Shown: piece by piece, positions 12,974-21,186 of the stretch | Numbering within the stretch: the first letter of the stretch is position 1 | How the letters are laid out: the number at the start of each line of letters is the position of its first letter | Virus record (IMG/VR): IMGVR_UViG_3300032326_000865 | Location: 1 to 64,000 of that record | Direction: 5' to 3' (one strand) | Length of the DNA stretch: 64,000 nucleotides | DNA from: a virus | Notes under the pieces: generated by a model | Databases searched by the model: none | What the model saw: only the letters and a program-made list of their open reading frames with translations | Told to the model about the DNA's origin: nothing | Translations under genes and position numbers: made by a program

Positions 12974-13162
12974 TTATTCTTCAGAGAGGAATGGTCTTCC
13001 TCCCCTTTGGTGCAATGAGCTAAGCCATCTGATTTGGTTTGAGCTTAGCTCTGATTCTGGTGTGCGTTCGCACAATAATTGACAGAACCATTTATCTTTC
13101 TCGTTGATTAGGTCTTCATCCAGCATGTATTTCAATGCCTTAATCAGTTCTTTTGTCTGCAT
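12974..13162 (-). CDS. hypothetical protein, 62 aa
   Basis: Small, all-helical, charged protein with two Cys and two Trp ('KWFCQLLCERTPES'). The start overlaps the stop of the upstream gene (TAATG at 13160-13164). Not recognised. Confidence 0.6.
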   Translation of the reverse strand: MQTKELIKALKYMLDEDLINEKDKWFCQLLCERTPESELSSNQIRWLSSLHQRGGRPFLSEE

Positions 13163-13362
13163 TAGACCATTCGGTGTGGCGTCGTCTTGATCTTGTGGTA
13201 ACCCTTACGATGCGCTTCCTTGTGAGAGGCTTTGTTCTGCTTGTGTTCTTCAAGCATTTCTTGATGACGGTCGTGTGGACGCAGCGATTGTTTACGCTCC
13301 GCTTCAAATACCGGATTATACGTCACGGAATACTTGACTTCTTGGTTGATTTTCTTTTTCAT
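13162..13362 (-). CDS. basic hypothetical protein, 66 aa
   Basis: It is rich in Lys, Arg and His, with 'HDRHQEMLEEHKQNKASHKEAHRKG' as a charged, probably disordered or helical middle. It may bind nucleic acid, which is inference from charge alone. It is the first gene after an inverted repeat at 13400-13418 and a terminator at 13424-13461. Confidence 0.6.
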   Translation of the reverse strand: MKKKINQEVKYSVTYNPVFEAERKQSLRPHDRHQEMLEEHKQNKASHKEAHRKGYHKIKTTPHRMV

Positions 13363-13399
13363 ACTCCTGTTGATGCCCCTGTTGCGTGTTGTTGTGTCT

Positions 13400-13418
13400 C
13401 TAACGTGATTGACGTTAG
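13400..13418. promoter_or_regulatory. inverted repeat upstream of 13362 gene
   Basis: CTAACGT and ACGTTAG are perfect complements around a 5-base centre. The repeat sits 38 bases upstream of the start at 13362 (minus strand), where an operator would be expected. A regulator for it is not identified. Confidence 0.35.
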
Positions 13419-13423
13419 TAAAT

Positions 13424-13461
13424 AAAAAGCAGGTCCACCTTAATAGATGGACCTGCTTTTT
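13424..13461. terminator. strong bidirectional terminator
   Basis: A 14-base-pair perfect stem (13424-13437 with 13448-13461) includes AGCAGGTCCA/TGGACCTGCT and carries A-runs on one side and T-runs on the other, so it ends transcription in both directions. It lies just after the stop of the gene at 13468. Confidence 0.9.
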
Positions 13462-13467
13462 TGTTGC

Positions 13468-13902
13468 TTAGAAAGCTTCGTCTTCAGCCTCACCAGCGCC
13501 GAATGCTTCCTTGAAGTCCTCGGACTGCTTCAGGCGCTCATATGCGTCAGCGGCTTCTTGCGTCGCGATTACCTTACGCACGCAGTAGGTGGCCGGTGCT
13601 GTGCAACCACGTGTGCGGGTTCCGTCAGGACGCTCCTTGTCCCAGCTGCGGATCACCATGATTTCTCCCAATTGAGAGGCGATGTCCACCGGGAGACCAG
13701 TGGTGACAATGCGGGTTCCCTTGGAAGCGGCACGGAGTAGTGCCATCTGGGATTCGCTGGTGAGACCGTGGACAATCTTGATCTGTCCTGCGATCTTGTT
13801 GATTGCGAAGTTGCTCATCAGTGCGTCGTAGTCTGCTTTGTCACGGGTGTGGAGGACGGCTGGCGGCAGTTCGTTTTGGATCTCGTCTTCGATGCTGTTC
13901 AT
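13468..13902 (-). CDS. hypothetical protein, 144 aa
   Basis: Not recognised. Strands and helices alternate: 'YDALMSNFAINKIAGQIKIVHGL' then 'LLRAASKGTRIVTTGLPVDIASQLGEIMVIRSWD', followed by a Cys pair and an acidic C-terminal tail 'GAGEAEDEAF'. An acidic tail with a terminal Phe resembles ssDNA-binding proteins, but the body does not look like an OB fold. It is separated by 105 bases from the 581-residue protein upstream and has its own terminator. Confidence 0.65.
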   Translation of the reverse strand: MNSIEDEIQNELPPAVLHTRDKADYDALMSNFAINKIAGQIKIVHGLTSESQMALLRAASKGTRIVTTGLPVDIASQLGEIMVIRSWDKERPDGTRTRGCTAPATYCVRKVIATQEAADAYERLKQSEDFKEAFGAGEAEDEAF

Positions 13903-14007
13903 TTGTCTGTTTTGTTGTGACCTATGGTCGGTTTATTGACGAAGAGCAGGAGGCAACTCACCTCCTACTCTTTCATCTGAATCTCTTAATTACCAAGCGC
14001 GAAGCGC

Positions 14008-15753
14008 TCAGCGAAGCCCACGAAGCGCAGACTCCAGCGCCATGGCAAAGGTGTCCGCAACTTCTTGGTGAAGTGTTCCGGTCTCGAGTTCTTCGCGAAT
14101 GATGGAGCGAAGCTTTGCTTTGAGTGTAGGCGAAGCGTTGCTTGCGCTAAGCCGTGCTGGTTGGATCTTGTCAATCCGCTTGGTCACTAGACCTTGCTTG
14201 CTTTCGACAAGTGCAAGTGTGCCTCGCTTGACGCGATTCATCACCCAAGAGCGATGAGGTGGCATTTCGTCCACTTCAATAACCTCGGCCTTAACCTCGA
14301 TGGTATTAGCCGGGACTAAGAACATGCTTTCCTGAGTTCTTGGTGTCTCGAACACTGGTGCGTTATTTGCTGTCCCTTTGATGGACCCGAATCCACGCTT
14401 GTGGACTGGCATCCAGTATTGGATCAGGCTGGAGAATCCGGGGTTCATCCACTCCTCCCTGAGTGCCGCCATAGCTGTGACTACGTTCATGCGCTCCAAG
14501 TGCTTTGATGCGGAGTCCATGTCACCTGCACGCATTGCATTTTGGTGCAACTTCTGTGCGTATGCATATTCAGCCTTGAGGGCTTTGTATGTGGCTTGTG
14601 AGTGAATGTCACCCATGGTAGCCTGCTCGTTGCTTCCTACGCTAATTGTGCGAAGAACTGGCTTTCCGTTACGGAATCCCGCCAGCATTACGTTAGGGGC
14701 GTGCTGACGCTGCGAGAACATCACCAGCTTTTCCTCGATGGAGCCTTCGTCGAATTGATCGGCATCAATCCATTCAGAGGTGTCTTCTTCACGGTCAAAT
14801 GCCATGGCGACCAGTTCCTCCTCCTCGTTCATGTAGTCCACCGTTTCACCTTGTTCGTCCTGAACTTCGGTCTCTGCTGCTCCTTTGAGCAAGTGGTAGT
14901 CCAACTCTGAGAGAGTGAGACGTTCGTTCTCTTCTCCTTTGAGTGAGAGCTGGTGTCCTTCCGTGTAGTAGGAAGAATTGGTGAGCTTGGGATCTTTCTG
15001 CCAGCCTACAATGACAACCCATTGGTTGCGCTGCCAGATAGTCATGTAGGACGGGATGATGTCTGTCAGTCCAGTGAGAGCCTGAAGGATGCTGTGCGCA
15101 CCTCCACGAATTTGCAGACCTGCACGCTTAGCTATACGTTGCATGGCAATGTCCGGTCCATCACTAAGGATTGGGCGATGCATGTCTTGGGTCATGCCCA
15201 AGTCGAAGTATCGTCCGTCAAGGAGTCGCAGGCAGTAGCGAGCCGGGATATGCTTCATGCTCTTTCCTTCATTCTGCAAGGGAGGAAGCTCATAGACCTG
15301 AGCGTTGTCCCATTTTTTACCGTTAGGACCAGAAACCTTAACCGTCTCCGACTTGTTGAAGTGCTGATTGGCACGGCGAATCTTGTTCTGTTCACCTTTC
15401 CAGTTCTCAAGCTCACGCATCCGCTGTGCGTTCCATACGCAAGCTGCAAGCCTCTCCTCAAGGGAGAGTGGATAACCACGCTCCTTAGCCAGTGCAATGA
15501 GGTCTTTGCGGGAGGATTCAATCACCTTGTCTGCACCTTTCGGTAGCCATTTGCTACCAAGCATGTCCATGGTGAGGCATTTCACTGCCCGTGGAATGAG
15601 CCGAGTGATTTCCTCTTCATCAAGGAACGGCTCTACCTCTGAACCAGTGCCAAGTTTCTCCTCCAGTGCCATGAGGATGGAGTCTGGAATCGGGAAGCTT
15701 CCCGCTGCAAGTTCAGGGTTGAACCCGCTTGTTACTTTCAATGTGTGTTTCAC
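14008..15753 (-). CDS. unknown large early protein, 581 aa
   Basis: The frame starts with GTG at 15753 (GTG AAA CAC). Not recognised. The N-terminal third is helical and basic (to about residue 150), the middle mixes strands and short helices with several Trp ('YMTIWQRNQWVVIVGWQKDP'), residues 285-345 are acidic, and the C-terminus has a long helix and an Ala-rich tail. Length and place at the head of a minus-strand unit suggest DNA replication or virion-independent early function, but no Walker, polymerase or nuclease motif is visible. Base composition is more G+C-rich than that of the structural genes. Confidence 0.75.
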   Translation of the reverse strand: MKHTLKVTSGFNPELAAGSFPIPDSILMALEEKLGTGSEVEPFLDEEEITRLIPRAVKCLTMDMLGSKWLPKGADKVIESSRKDLIALAKERGYPLSLEERLAACVWNAQRMRELENWKGEQNKIRRANQHFNKSETVKVSGPNGKKWDNAQVYELPPLQNEGKSMKHIPARYCLRLLDGRYFDLGMTQDMHRPILSDGPDIAMQRIAKRAGLQIRGGAHSILQALTGLTDIIPSYMTIWQRNQWVVIVGWQKDPKLTNSSYYTEGHQLSLKGEENERLTLSELDYHLLKGAAETEVQDEQGETVDYMNEEEELVAMAFDREEDTSEWIDADQFDEGSIEEKLVMFSQRQHAPNVMLAGFRNGKPVLRTISVGSNEQATMGDIHSQATYKALKAEYAYAQKLHQNAMRAGDMDSASKHLERMNVVTAMAALREEWMNPGFSSLIQYWMPVHKRGFGSIKGTANNAPVFETPRTQESMFLVPANTIEVKAEVIEVDEMPPHRSWVMNRVKRGTLALVESKQGLVTKRIDKIQPARLSASNASPTLKAKLRSIIREELETGTLHQEVADTFAMALESALRGLR

Positions 15754-15799
15754 GTTGTGTATTCGGTTGTGTCCTTATGGACTGGTTGACATAGCCTCA

Positions 15800-15812
15800 A
15801 GCGCGAAGCGCT
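15800..15812. other. small GAA/TTC-loop hairpin
   Basis: AGCGC-GAA-GCGCT lies 47 bases upstream of the GTG start at 15753 (minus strand). It belongs to the same class as the hairpins at 8111-8125, 5477-5491 and 13996-14008. Confidence 0.45.
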
Positions 15813-15890
15813 CAATGCAGCTGTATTTTCAGGCTGATACGCACCTGAGGACGTTGTGGACAAATTCCACTGAAAGCTGTAGTTCTGTGT

Positions 15891-16433
15891 ATGGACATCC
15901 ATAACGAACAAGATTGTGTCTCTCCAATTAAGCCTGAACCCGTTCAATTGTCTCGAGTTGACCCTCATATGAAGGTCAGCAAGGAGCAATGGGAGGTAAT
16001 CAAAGCCTTGTATTGCGCTGGAGAGAAAGCGACCGTGATTGCCCCAAAGTATGGCATCAAACCCGAGACCATCAATAAGAAGGCCTACAAGGACAAGTGG
16101 CCAACACCGGGTAGAATTAAGCTAGCTCAGGCCAATCCACTGGTAGAAACCAATGATCCTGCCCAAGCTCTAGCTGCTCTATGGACTGAACGTGGTGAAC
16201 AGTCTCGCGAATCGGTTTACCAAGGTGCCAAGAAGGCCCTAGATCGGTTCTTTGCGATGTCACCTATACCCCAGACATTCCAAGAGGCTGCTGTAGCCCA
16301 CAAGATGCTGAAAGAGGCTGTAGATCCCACTGGTTCTAATGAGGGTCAGAGGACCAATGTGAACATCGCAGTCCTTACAAATAAAGGATTTGCTCCAATT
16401 CCATCAAATGGATCAGAACCAATTGATGTCTAA
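15891..16433 (+). CDS. terminase small subunit-like helix-turn-helix protein, 180 aa
   Basis: Residues 28-75 read 'KVSKEQWEVIKALYCAGEKA' then 'TVIAPKYGIKPETINKKAYKDKW', an N-terminal helix-turn-helix as in phage small terminase subunits that bind the packaging site. The rest is helical, with a disordered Ser/Pro-rich end. It is the first plus-strand gene before terL but is separated from it by an antisense gene cluster and one further gene. A plain DNA-binding regulator remains possible. Confidence 0.6.
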   Translation: MDIHNEQDCVSPIKPEPVQLSRVDPHMKVSKEQWEVIKALYCAGEKATVIAPKYGIKPETINKKAYKDKWPTPGRIKLAQANPLVETNDPAQALAALWTERGEQSRESVYQGAKKALDRFFAMSPIPQTFQEAAVAHKMLKEAVDPTGSNEGQRTNVNIAVLTNKGFAPIPSNGSEPIDV

Positions 16434-16979
16434 TCTTATCCCAATGGTATCGCAATGAACTTGCGTTACTGTATTAGGATTACAGGGCATGGTATTCTAT
16501 TCCCTATAGAGCATAAAGAACACCATTAGCCATAGAGCAATCAAACAACCCGAAATCCATAATACATCCCAATATACCACCCAAAGAGACACCCACCCAA
16601 ACAGGGAAGAACGTCAAATGGGAGAATACGTCAGGAATACGTCCGGGAATGCTTCCCCATGTGGCAAATAAATCATCTTTCGTTGAGTTAATCCCCCACT
16701 ACGCGTGCGGAATGAGCCATTCAACGTCATACAAGTAGAGCGTTGAGTGGTTCCCGCCACGACTACGAATAAATACGAAGACCCCAAACCGTTTGTTGTC
16801 ATCATTGACGCTTGGTTTAAGGTTGGCTGTTTGTGGTGGTTTCTGGCTCAGAGGTTGTTCGACCCCTGATGACAGAGCCTAGTCCAAACGGATCTGAACT
16901 AGGCTCTGATAATCAAGGATGACGATTCTTGTTCTGGATATTGGCTAAAACCCCGTGTTTTGACCAATACCCATGGACA
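16434..16979. other. gene-poor stretch
   Basis: About 550 bases without a convincing gene. On the minus strand there is only a 31-codon hydrophobic GTG frame (16497-16592) that I do not accept as a gene. A hairpin sits at 16873-16908. Otherwise nothing recognised. The position after a terminase-small-like gene would suit a packaging-site region, but no repeat set is seen. Confidence 0.5.
16873..16908. other. hairpin CAGAGCCTAGT / ACTAGGCTCTG
   Basis: A perfect 11-base-pair stem with a 14-base loop lies downstream of the minus-strand gene ending at 16980. There is no strong T-run on either side, so it may be a weak terminator or an RNA-end stabiliser. Confidence 0.5.
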
Positions 16980-17114
16980 TTATTGTCCGAACCATCCCTT
17001 AACGGACGCTGGGATAATGGAGGATTCCTTTTCTCCACCACGCATGCCAGTGTCAGCCCAAGCCATCATGCGCAGAAGCACGACAATAATAACGATGATT
17101 CCAATTGCTTTCAT
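16980..17114 (-). CDS. single-span membrane protein, 44 aa
   Basis: The ATG at 17114 overlaps the stop of the upstream gene in ATGA. The protein starts 'MKAIGIIVIIVVLLRMMAW', a clear N-terminal membrane span, followed by a polar Gly/Glu/Lys segment and 'GWFGQ' at the end. Last gene of a chain of tiny coupled genes. Function unknown. Confidence 0.65.
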   Translation of the reverse strand: MKAIGIIVIIVVLLRMMAWADTGMRGGEKESSIIPASVKGWFGQ

Positions 17115-17341
17115 GATCTTGTGTAATTCCTTTGAACTCGGGAGGTTGGTTGTGTGGACGTAGCTCCATCCCGAAACTGGAGAGTAGTCCATTCTGAGTC
17201 GCAGGACGCCACTACAGCACGCCTTCCGCTGGTCTTTGAGGTGACCAGCTCACCCTGAATGAAGAAGCCCCCAGCGACTTGCTGAGGGCTCTTCTCTGCG
17301 ATAAGGAGCATCCGCTCCACCCAGTCTTCAGACAGAATCAT
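17111..17341 (-). CDS. hypothetical protein, 76 aa
   Basis: The ATG at 17341 overlaps the stop of the 27-residue membrane protein upstream (ATGA), which decides the start. It reads as helix ('EDWVERMLLIAEKSPQQVAGG') then strands ('GELVTSKTSGRRAVVASC') and a basic tail. Not recognised. Confidence 0.6.
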   Translation of the reverse strand: MILSEDWVERMLLIAEKSPQQVAGGFFIQGELVTSKTSGRRAVVASCDSEWTTLQFRDGATSTQPTSRVQRNYTRS

Positions 17342-17421
17342 CCGAAGATTAGGAGCAGGATGTAAGCAATAGCCGCCCAAAGGGAGAGGCTGATGGCGAC
17401 ATGAAGAGGAATGTAGTTCAT
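17338..17421 (-). CDS. 27-residue membrane peptide
   Basis: Short, but supported by three facts: an unusually strong Shine-Dalgarno (AAAGGAGGAGG, ending three bases before the ATG at 17421), ATGA overlaps with both neighbours, and a hydrophobic sequence ('LSLWAAIAYILLLIFG') that is one membrane span. Function unknown. Confidence 0.65.
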   Translation of the reverse strand: MNYIPLHVAISLSLWAAIAYILLLIFG

Positions 17422-17630
17422 GCCTCCTCCTTTACGCTGAATTGGACGTAGTTGCCAACTGCCGTGAAGCAGTAGGTAATCTTACCCCTCTTCAGAATAC
17501 CGTCTTCAAGAGCGGCACCTTGATCCTTTAGCCACCGATAAAGGCGGACTGCGTATGGACGAGCAAAGCGTCCTTCTTTCTTTGAGCAATCCCGAAGGAC
17601 TGCGGCAAACGAGCGGTCAATTGCGTTCAT
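17418..17630 (-). CDS. hypothetical protein, 70 aa
   Basis: It looks like a compact winged-helix-sized domain: 'RPYAVRLYRWLKDQGAALEDGILKRGKITYCFTAVGNYVQF', helix-turn-helix then strands. It is coupled by ATGA to both neighbours. A small DNA-binding protein is plausible, not shown. Confidence 0.65.
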   Translation of the reverse strand: MNAIDRSFAAVLRDCSKKEGRFARPYAVRLYRWLKDQGAALEDGILKRGKITYCFTAVGNYVQFSVKEEA

Positions 17631-17896
17631 TGTTCTTCTTGGTTGAAAAGTTGGTCAAAGCGATCCTTAAAGCTTCCCGGCTCAATACTGGAGGCAACTT
17701 CTTCTTTGGGTTTCGTTTTGCTCTCCTCGACCAATCTGTCGAAGAGAGCCTTAATTGTAAGCACCTCTCCGGTTTCCCTGTTCGAAGCTTCATTTTGAAC
17801 CCCACATGGTTCGCAGAACTCAATCCAATCAGGACCGAGAACGAGCATGTTCGTCGGGATGCGACGCTTGTTGCAATATACGCATTGGTTAGCCAT
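17627..17896 (-). CDS. zinc-knuckle protein, 89 aa
   Basis: Start at the ATG at 17896 (MANQCVYCNKRR). The longer open frame upstream is Arg/Ser-rich and less likely. Two C-x2-C pairs, 'CVYC' at residues 5-8 and 'CEPC' at about 28-31, form a typical small zinc ribbon. The rest is a charged helical tail. It may bind nucleic acid or a host protein. ATGA overlap with the next gene. Confidence 0.7.
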   Translation of the reverse strand: MANQCVYCNKRRIPTNMLVLGPDWIEFCEPCGVQNEASNRETGEVLTIKALFDRLVEESKTKPKEEVASSIEPGSFKDRFDQLFNQEEQ

Positions 17897-17988
17897 ACTA
17901 TTCTTTCTACTGGAGCTGGACTCGTCAGCACGGTGCTCCCATTTGTTCGTCCTAAACCGTGGACCCCTTACGGGGGTTAATCGCAACA

Positions 17989-18225
17989 TCAAAGATCAAC
18001 CGGAACGCTTTCAGTGCGCCAGATGTCCGCTATGATGACCGTCTTTACCTTGCGATAACGACGACGGCCATCCTTGGTGATCCTCCATTCACCTTCAAAC
18101 CGAGCATTAAGCATTTCTTCATGCCCCTTTATCAGACTCGAAAGCCTGTCAGCCTCAGCCTGAGAAGCAGCAAGTTCTTCCTCAAGTTTTGTGATACCCA
18201 ATAGTCTCTTAATTAGTTTCTTCAT
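17989..18225 (-). CDS. coiled-coil small protein, 78 aa
   Basis: 'KLEEELAASQAEADRLSSLIKGHEEML' at residues 13-39 is a coiled coil. The C-terminus is a basic strand-rich piece with 'ITKDGRRRYRKVKTVIIADIW'. Not recognised. The 92 bases between it and the next gene hold no gene. Confidence 0.65.
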   Translation of the reverse strand: MKKLIKRLLGITKLEEELAASQAEADRLSSLIKGHEEMLNARFEGEWRITKDGRRRYRKVKTVIIADIWRTESVPVDL

Positions 18226-18278
18226 GTCTTGTCATTCTATTTAAGTGAGCAGTTTAACGACTTGCTCAGGTCATCAAC

Positions 18279-18530
18279 TCAAGCCATCCGAAGCTGGAAG
18301 ATCCTTTCCTCAAGGCGCTCGATAGCTCCGCGAACCATCATGCATGCCGATAACGGAATCGACATCGTGAGCAGGGAAGCGGCAATGCACTCCCATTCAC
18401 CCGAGAAGCAGGAAGCGACAGTCACCGCACCCATCACTGCCGTGCTAATGCAGCAGACAACGAGCTCTTGCTTTAGGATTCTAATTTCCTTTAACATCTT
18501 GTTCCGTTCAATGTATTGTTCTGCCTTCAT
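18279..18530 (-). CDS. two-span membrane protein, 83 aa
   Basis: A charged helix (residues 1-20) is followed by two hydrophobic spans at about 24-42 and 47-68, then a short basic helix. The layout, two spans with both ends cytoplasmic, is like that of a class II holin, but it lies on the early strand far from the endolysin, so holin is only one possibility. Leader: a purine-rich AGAAAGAGAA before the ATG. Confidence 0.6.
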   Translation of the reverse strand: MKAEQYIERNKMLKEIRILKQELVVCCISTAVMGAVTVASCFSGEWECIAASLLTMSIPLSACMMVRGAIERLEERIFQLRMA

Positions 18531-18585
18531 ACGGTTCTCTTTCTAATGCAGTGAGCCACGCTGCTGTTGTTGCTCTCTCTTCAGG

Positions 18586-18604
18586 CTACATCAACACGAT
18601 GTAG
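18586..18604. other. hairpin in divergent intergenic region
   Basis: CTACATC and GATGTAG pair around a 5-base loop, between the divergent genes starting at 18530 and 18781. The rest of this 250-base gap holds the promoter-like sequence near its right end and no gene. Confidence 0.45.
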
Positions 18605-18746
18605 TTGCTGATCGCTGTGAGTTCTAAGTCTCTCAGCAGGGGGCGACGGGTGTCTATCGACTCCGCACATCCCACACAAACACCACCAGAGAATTTATGG
18701 CATCCCCATGGAAAATTTAATTTCCCCGCAAAAAATAAATTATAAA

Positions 18747-18774
18747 TTGACCCATTTTTTTGTTTTGATAATAA
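18747..18774 (+). promoter_or_regulatory. sigma70-type promoter candidate for the late genes
   Basis: TTGACC (18747-18752), a 16-base T-rich spacer and TAATAA (18769-18774) precede the ATG at 18781 by only six bases. If real, the mRNA would be leaderless or nearly so. Confidence 0.4.
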
Positions 18775-18780
18775 GGTTTT

Positions 18781-19362
18781 ATGCCTGACTATAATGATGT
18801 CATTGATAATGTCGCGACTACTGTTGATGTTGCTGATAAAATGCATTCGTCAATAAAAGCTGCAAGGATTGCGGCTCGAGACACTGCTGGTAAGGTTGTT
18901 TTGAAAAAAGCTGCTTTGAAGGCCGTTGCCTCGCCTATTGAGGCTGGCTTGATGGCGTTGGAGGTTGGAAGGCTGGCTACTGATGAGGAATTGCGTTTGA
19001 AGAGAATGAAGGAAGCGGAGGAGCTTGCTAATGAAAGTAATCCTGCGATGAGGGCTTTAAAGACTCAGGTGAATCCCATTGGAACTATTTATGGTGCTGG
19101 TCAGGCCATTTATGACACTGTTGCGATTAATGCCGGTCAGAAGGATAGGGATTTGGAATATGAATTGGAGAAGAAGCGCGTAATGGATCGCAGGGCTGGA
19201 AAAGAAGAGGAGAAGGCGAGTGGTGTTCGGAATGAGGTTCGTGCTTTTGATGCTTTTAATAACCGTGTTCACGTGGAGCCTTTGAAGAAGCCTGAGGAAG
19301 ACGATAAGGAAATTGGGTTGGCTTTGGTTCGTTCTTATTTTGAAGGTAGTAAGCTTATTTGA
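18781..19362 (+). CDS. hypothetical late protein, 193 aa
   Basis: Not recognised. Almost entirely helical and rich in Ala, Lys and Glu, with 'IRVEP'-like hydrophobic breaks. It starts 'MPDYNDVIDNVATTVDVADK' and has a Gly/Ala-rich middle ('INPIGTIYGAGQAIYDTV' type). Its stop lies three bases before the ATG of terL. Position suggests a packaging or internal virion protein; alternatively it could be a membrane-associated helper. Confidence 0.65.
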   Translation: MPDYNDVIDNVATTVDVADKMHSSIKAARIAARDTAGKVVLKKAALKAVASPIEAGLMALEVGRLATDEELRLKRMKEAEELANESNPAMRALKTQVNPIGTIYGAGQAIYDTVAINAGQKDRDLEYELEKKRVMDRRAGKEEEKASGVRNEVRAFDAFNNRVHVEPLKKPEEDDKEIGLALVRSYFEGSKLI

Positions 19363-19364
19363 TT

Positions 19365-21116
19365 ATGAGTCTAATTGTGGATGGATGGACGTTTCCTGAT
19401 GGGACAGGTAAGATTGAGGCTAATTTGTTTTTGTTTGCCCGTGCCGGAGAGGGGAATGATGTTTCGAGAACTTCTGATCAGAGGTTTCAGAACCTGAAGA
19501 GGGCTATTGATTTGGCGTTTAATTGCGAGGATTCGATTCGTCGTGTTGTTTGGAATCGGTGGACTCTTAGGATTTTGCGGAAGCTGGTCCGTGATTGGGA
19601 AAAGAAGAGGTTCCTTGGAATTGCGGGTTGTTCTTCTTCTGGAAAGTCAGACACGGTGGCTTTGTTTGGGCTGATGCTTTATTGGGCTCGCCCTGCTGAG
19701 ACCTACTTCATTGTGATGTCCACTACCAAGCAGGCGGCTCGAATGCGTATTTGGAAGTCGATTACGCAATTCTGGGGTCAGGCTGTAGAAATGGGATGCC
19801 CCGGCAAACTCATTGACTCTGACGGCTACATCAAGGGGGTGGACCAGAAAGGAAAACTTTGGCGGAACTCTGGTATTGTCCTAATGGCTGCTGGCAATTC
19901 TGACGCAGAGCAGGCGTGCAAAGATCTTCTGGGTATTAAGAACCCCGTCGTAATGGTTGCTGCGGACGAGTTCAATGAGCTTGGTGATGGCATTCTGAAG
20001 ACGGCGTTTGAGAACATGACTTCAAATGATAGGATGGTCTTTTGTGGCATGGCTAACCCAGACAAGCTAACTGATCCATTTGCTGACCTCTGTGAGCCTC
20101 AGGATGGCTGGAAAAGCGTCACGGAAGAGGATGAAGAGTGGGAGACCAAGTATGGTGAATGCATTCGCCTAGACGCCGAGAAAAGCCCTAGAATCTTGGA
20201 TGAGGGTGGCGACAAGTTCTTTTGGCAACCGGATCAGGCTTACTGTGATAGAATTGCTGAAGCTCGCGGTGGACGGAAGTCGAGAGGCTACTACCGATTC
20301 GTTAAGGCCTTCTGGTGTCCAGATGGTGCTGCTAACTCAATTTACTCTGAGGTGGAGTTTCTGAATGGGTCTGCATTAAATCAGGACGAGCCTGATTGGG
20401 ATGGTCCTACAATGATCCTCACGGCGCTCGACCCTTCGTTCTCGCGTAATGGCGACAGGTCCAGCTCTGCTTATGCAAAATTAGGCAAGGCTAATGGAGT
20501 TGATCACCTTCACTTTTGTCACTTCAAGTCATTTTCTGAAGACATCAATGACAAAGACACAGCTCATAGCCATCAAATCGTACGCCAATGGATGGAACTT
20601 AGCATGGATTTCGGGGTAAGACCCTCTAATGCAGCAATGGATAACACGGGTTCAGGCACTCCATTTGGTCATATTGTGGACATGGAGTGGAGTCCCGCGG
20701 TTTCTAAAATCAATTTCCAAGGCAAAGCATCTGAACGAACAGTGGTATTCAGAAATGAAGACTGCACATTTTACAACAAGAACTCCGAATTGTGGATTCA
20801 ACCTAAGGAATACTTTAGATCAAATCAGATTTCAGGCATTTCCAAAGAGGTAATGGCGGAATTGGTTGAACGTGAGTATCATCCTAAGGAGGGAAGAACT
20901 CTTCGGGTGGAATCCAAAGAAGAGGCTAAGAAGAGACTTAAGCGTTCCCCTGACCTTGCTGACGCTGTTTTGATGGTAATTGACAAAGCAATCTCTCTCG
21001 GCAGGCTACAAAGCATTGAGGTTAAGAGTATTGCAAAGATGGTAGACCATGGGTGGCGAAAAGAAAAAATGAGGAAATCAATTTCGACTGGATGCGGTAG
21101 AAGATTGATTCGTTGA
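19365..21116 (+). CDS. terL: large terminase subunit TerL, 583 aa
   Basis: The ATPase domain carries the Walker A motif 'GCSSSGKS' at residues 88-95 and a Walker B 'VVMVAADEF' about 100 residues later. The C-terminal nuclease domain starts at 'MILTALDPSF', whose Asp is the usual first metal ligand of the RNase H-like fold, and ends with 'PDLADAVLMVIDKA'. It cuts the concatemer and pumps DNA into the prohead through the portal encoded at 22.0 kb. The ATG at 19365 is used; the TTG two codons earlier overlaps the previous stop. Length is typical of the family. Confidence 0.95.
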   Translation: MSLIVDGWTFPDGTGKIEANLFLFARAGEGNDVSRTSDQRFQNLKRAIDLAFNCEDSIRRVVWNRWTLRILRKLVRDWEKKRFLGIAGCSSSGKSDTVALFGLMLYWARPAETYFIVMSTTKQAARMRIWKSITQFWGQAVEMGCPGKLIDSDGYIKGVDQKGKLWRNSGIVLMAAGNSDAEQACKDLLGIKNPVVMVAADEFNELGDGILKTAFENMTSNDRMVFCGMANPDKLTDPFADLCEPQDGWKSVTEEDEEWETKYGECIRLDAEKSPRILDEGGDKFFWQPDQAYCDRIAEARGGRKSRGYYRFVKAFWCPDGAANSIYSEVEFLNGSALNQDEPDWDGPTMILTALDPSFSRNGDRSSSAYAKLGKANGVDHLHFCHFKSFSEDINDKDTAHSHQIVRQWMELSMDFGVRPSNAAMDNTGSGTPFGHIVDMEWSPAVSKINFQGKASERTVVFRNEDCTFYNKNSELWIQPKEYFRSNQISGISKEVMAELVEREYHPKEGRTLRVESKEEAKKRLKRSPDLADAVLMVIDKAISLGRLQSIEVKSIAKMVDHGWRKEKMRKSISTGCGRRLIR

Positions 21117-21186
21117 CATTTTTCCAGATTTAGCTAATTTTTCCGCGAGGAGGCTTGTTGGTGAAAGCCAGAGCTTTCTCATTAAT

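Noticed and set aside
16497-16592. 31-codon hydrophobic minus-strand frame with a GTG start
   Set aside because: No ribosome-binding site, no overlap with a neighbour and Trp-rich random-like content.
18586-18846. 86-codon minus-strand frame
   Set aside because: It crosses the promoter-like region and the start of the plus-strand gene at 18781; the product is not protein-like.
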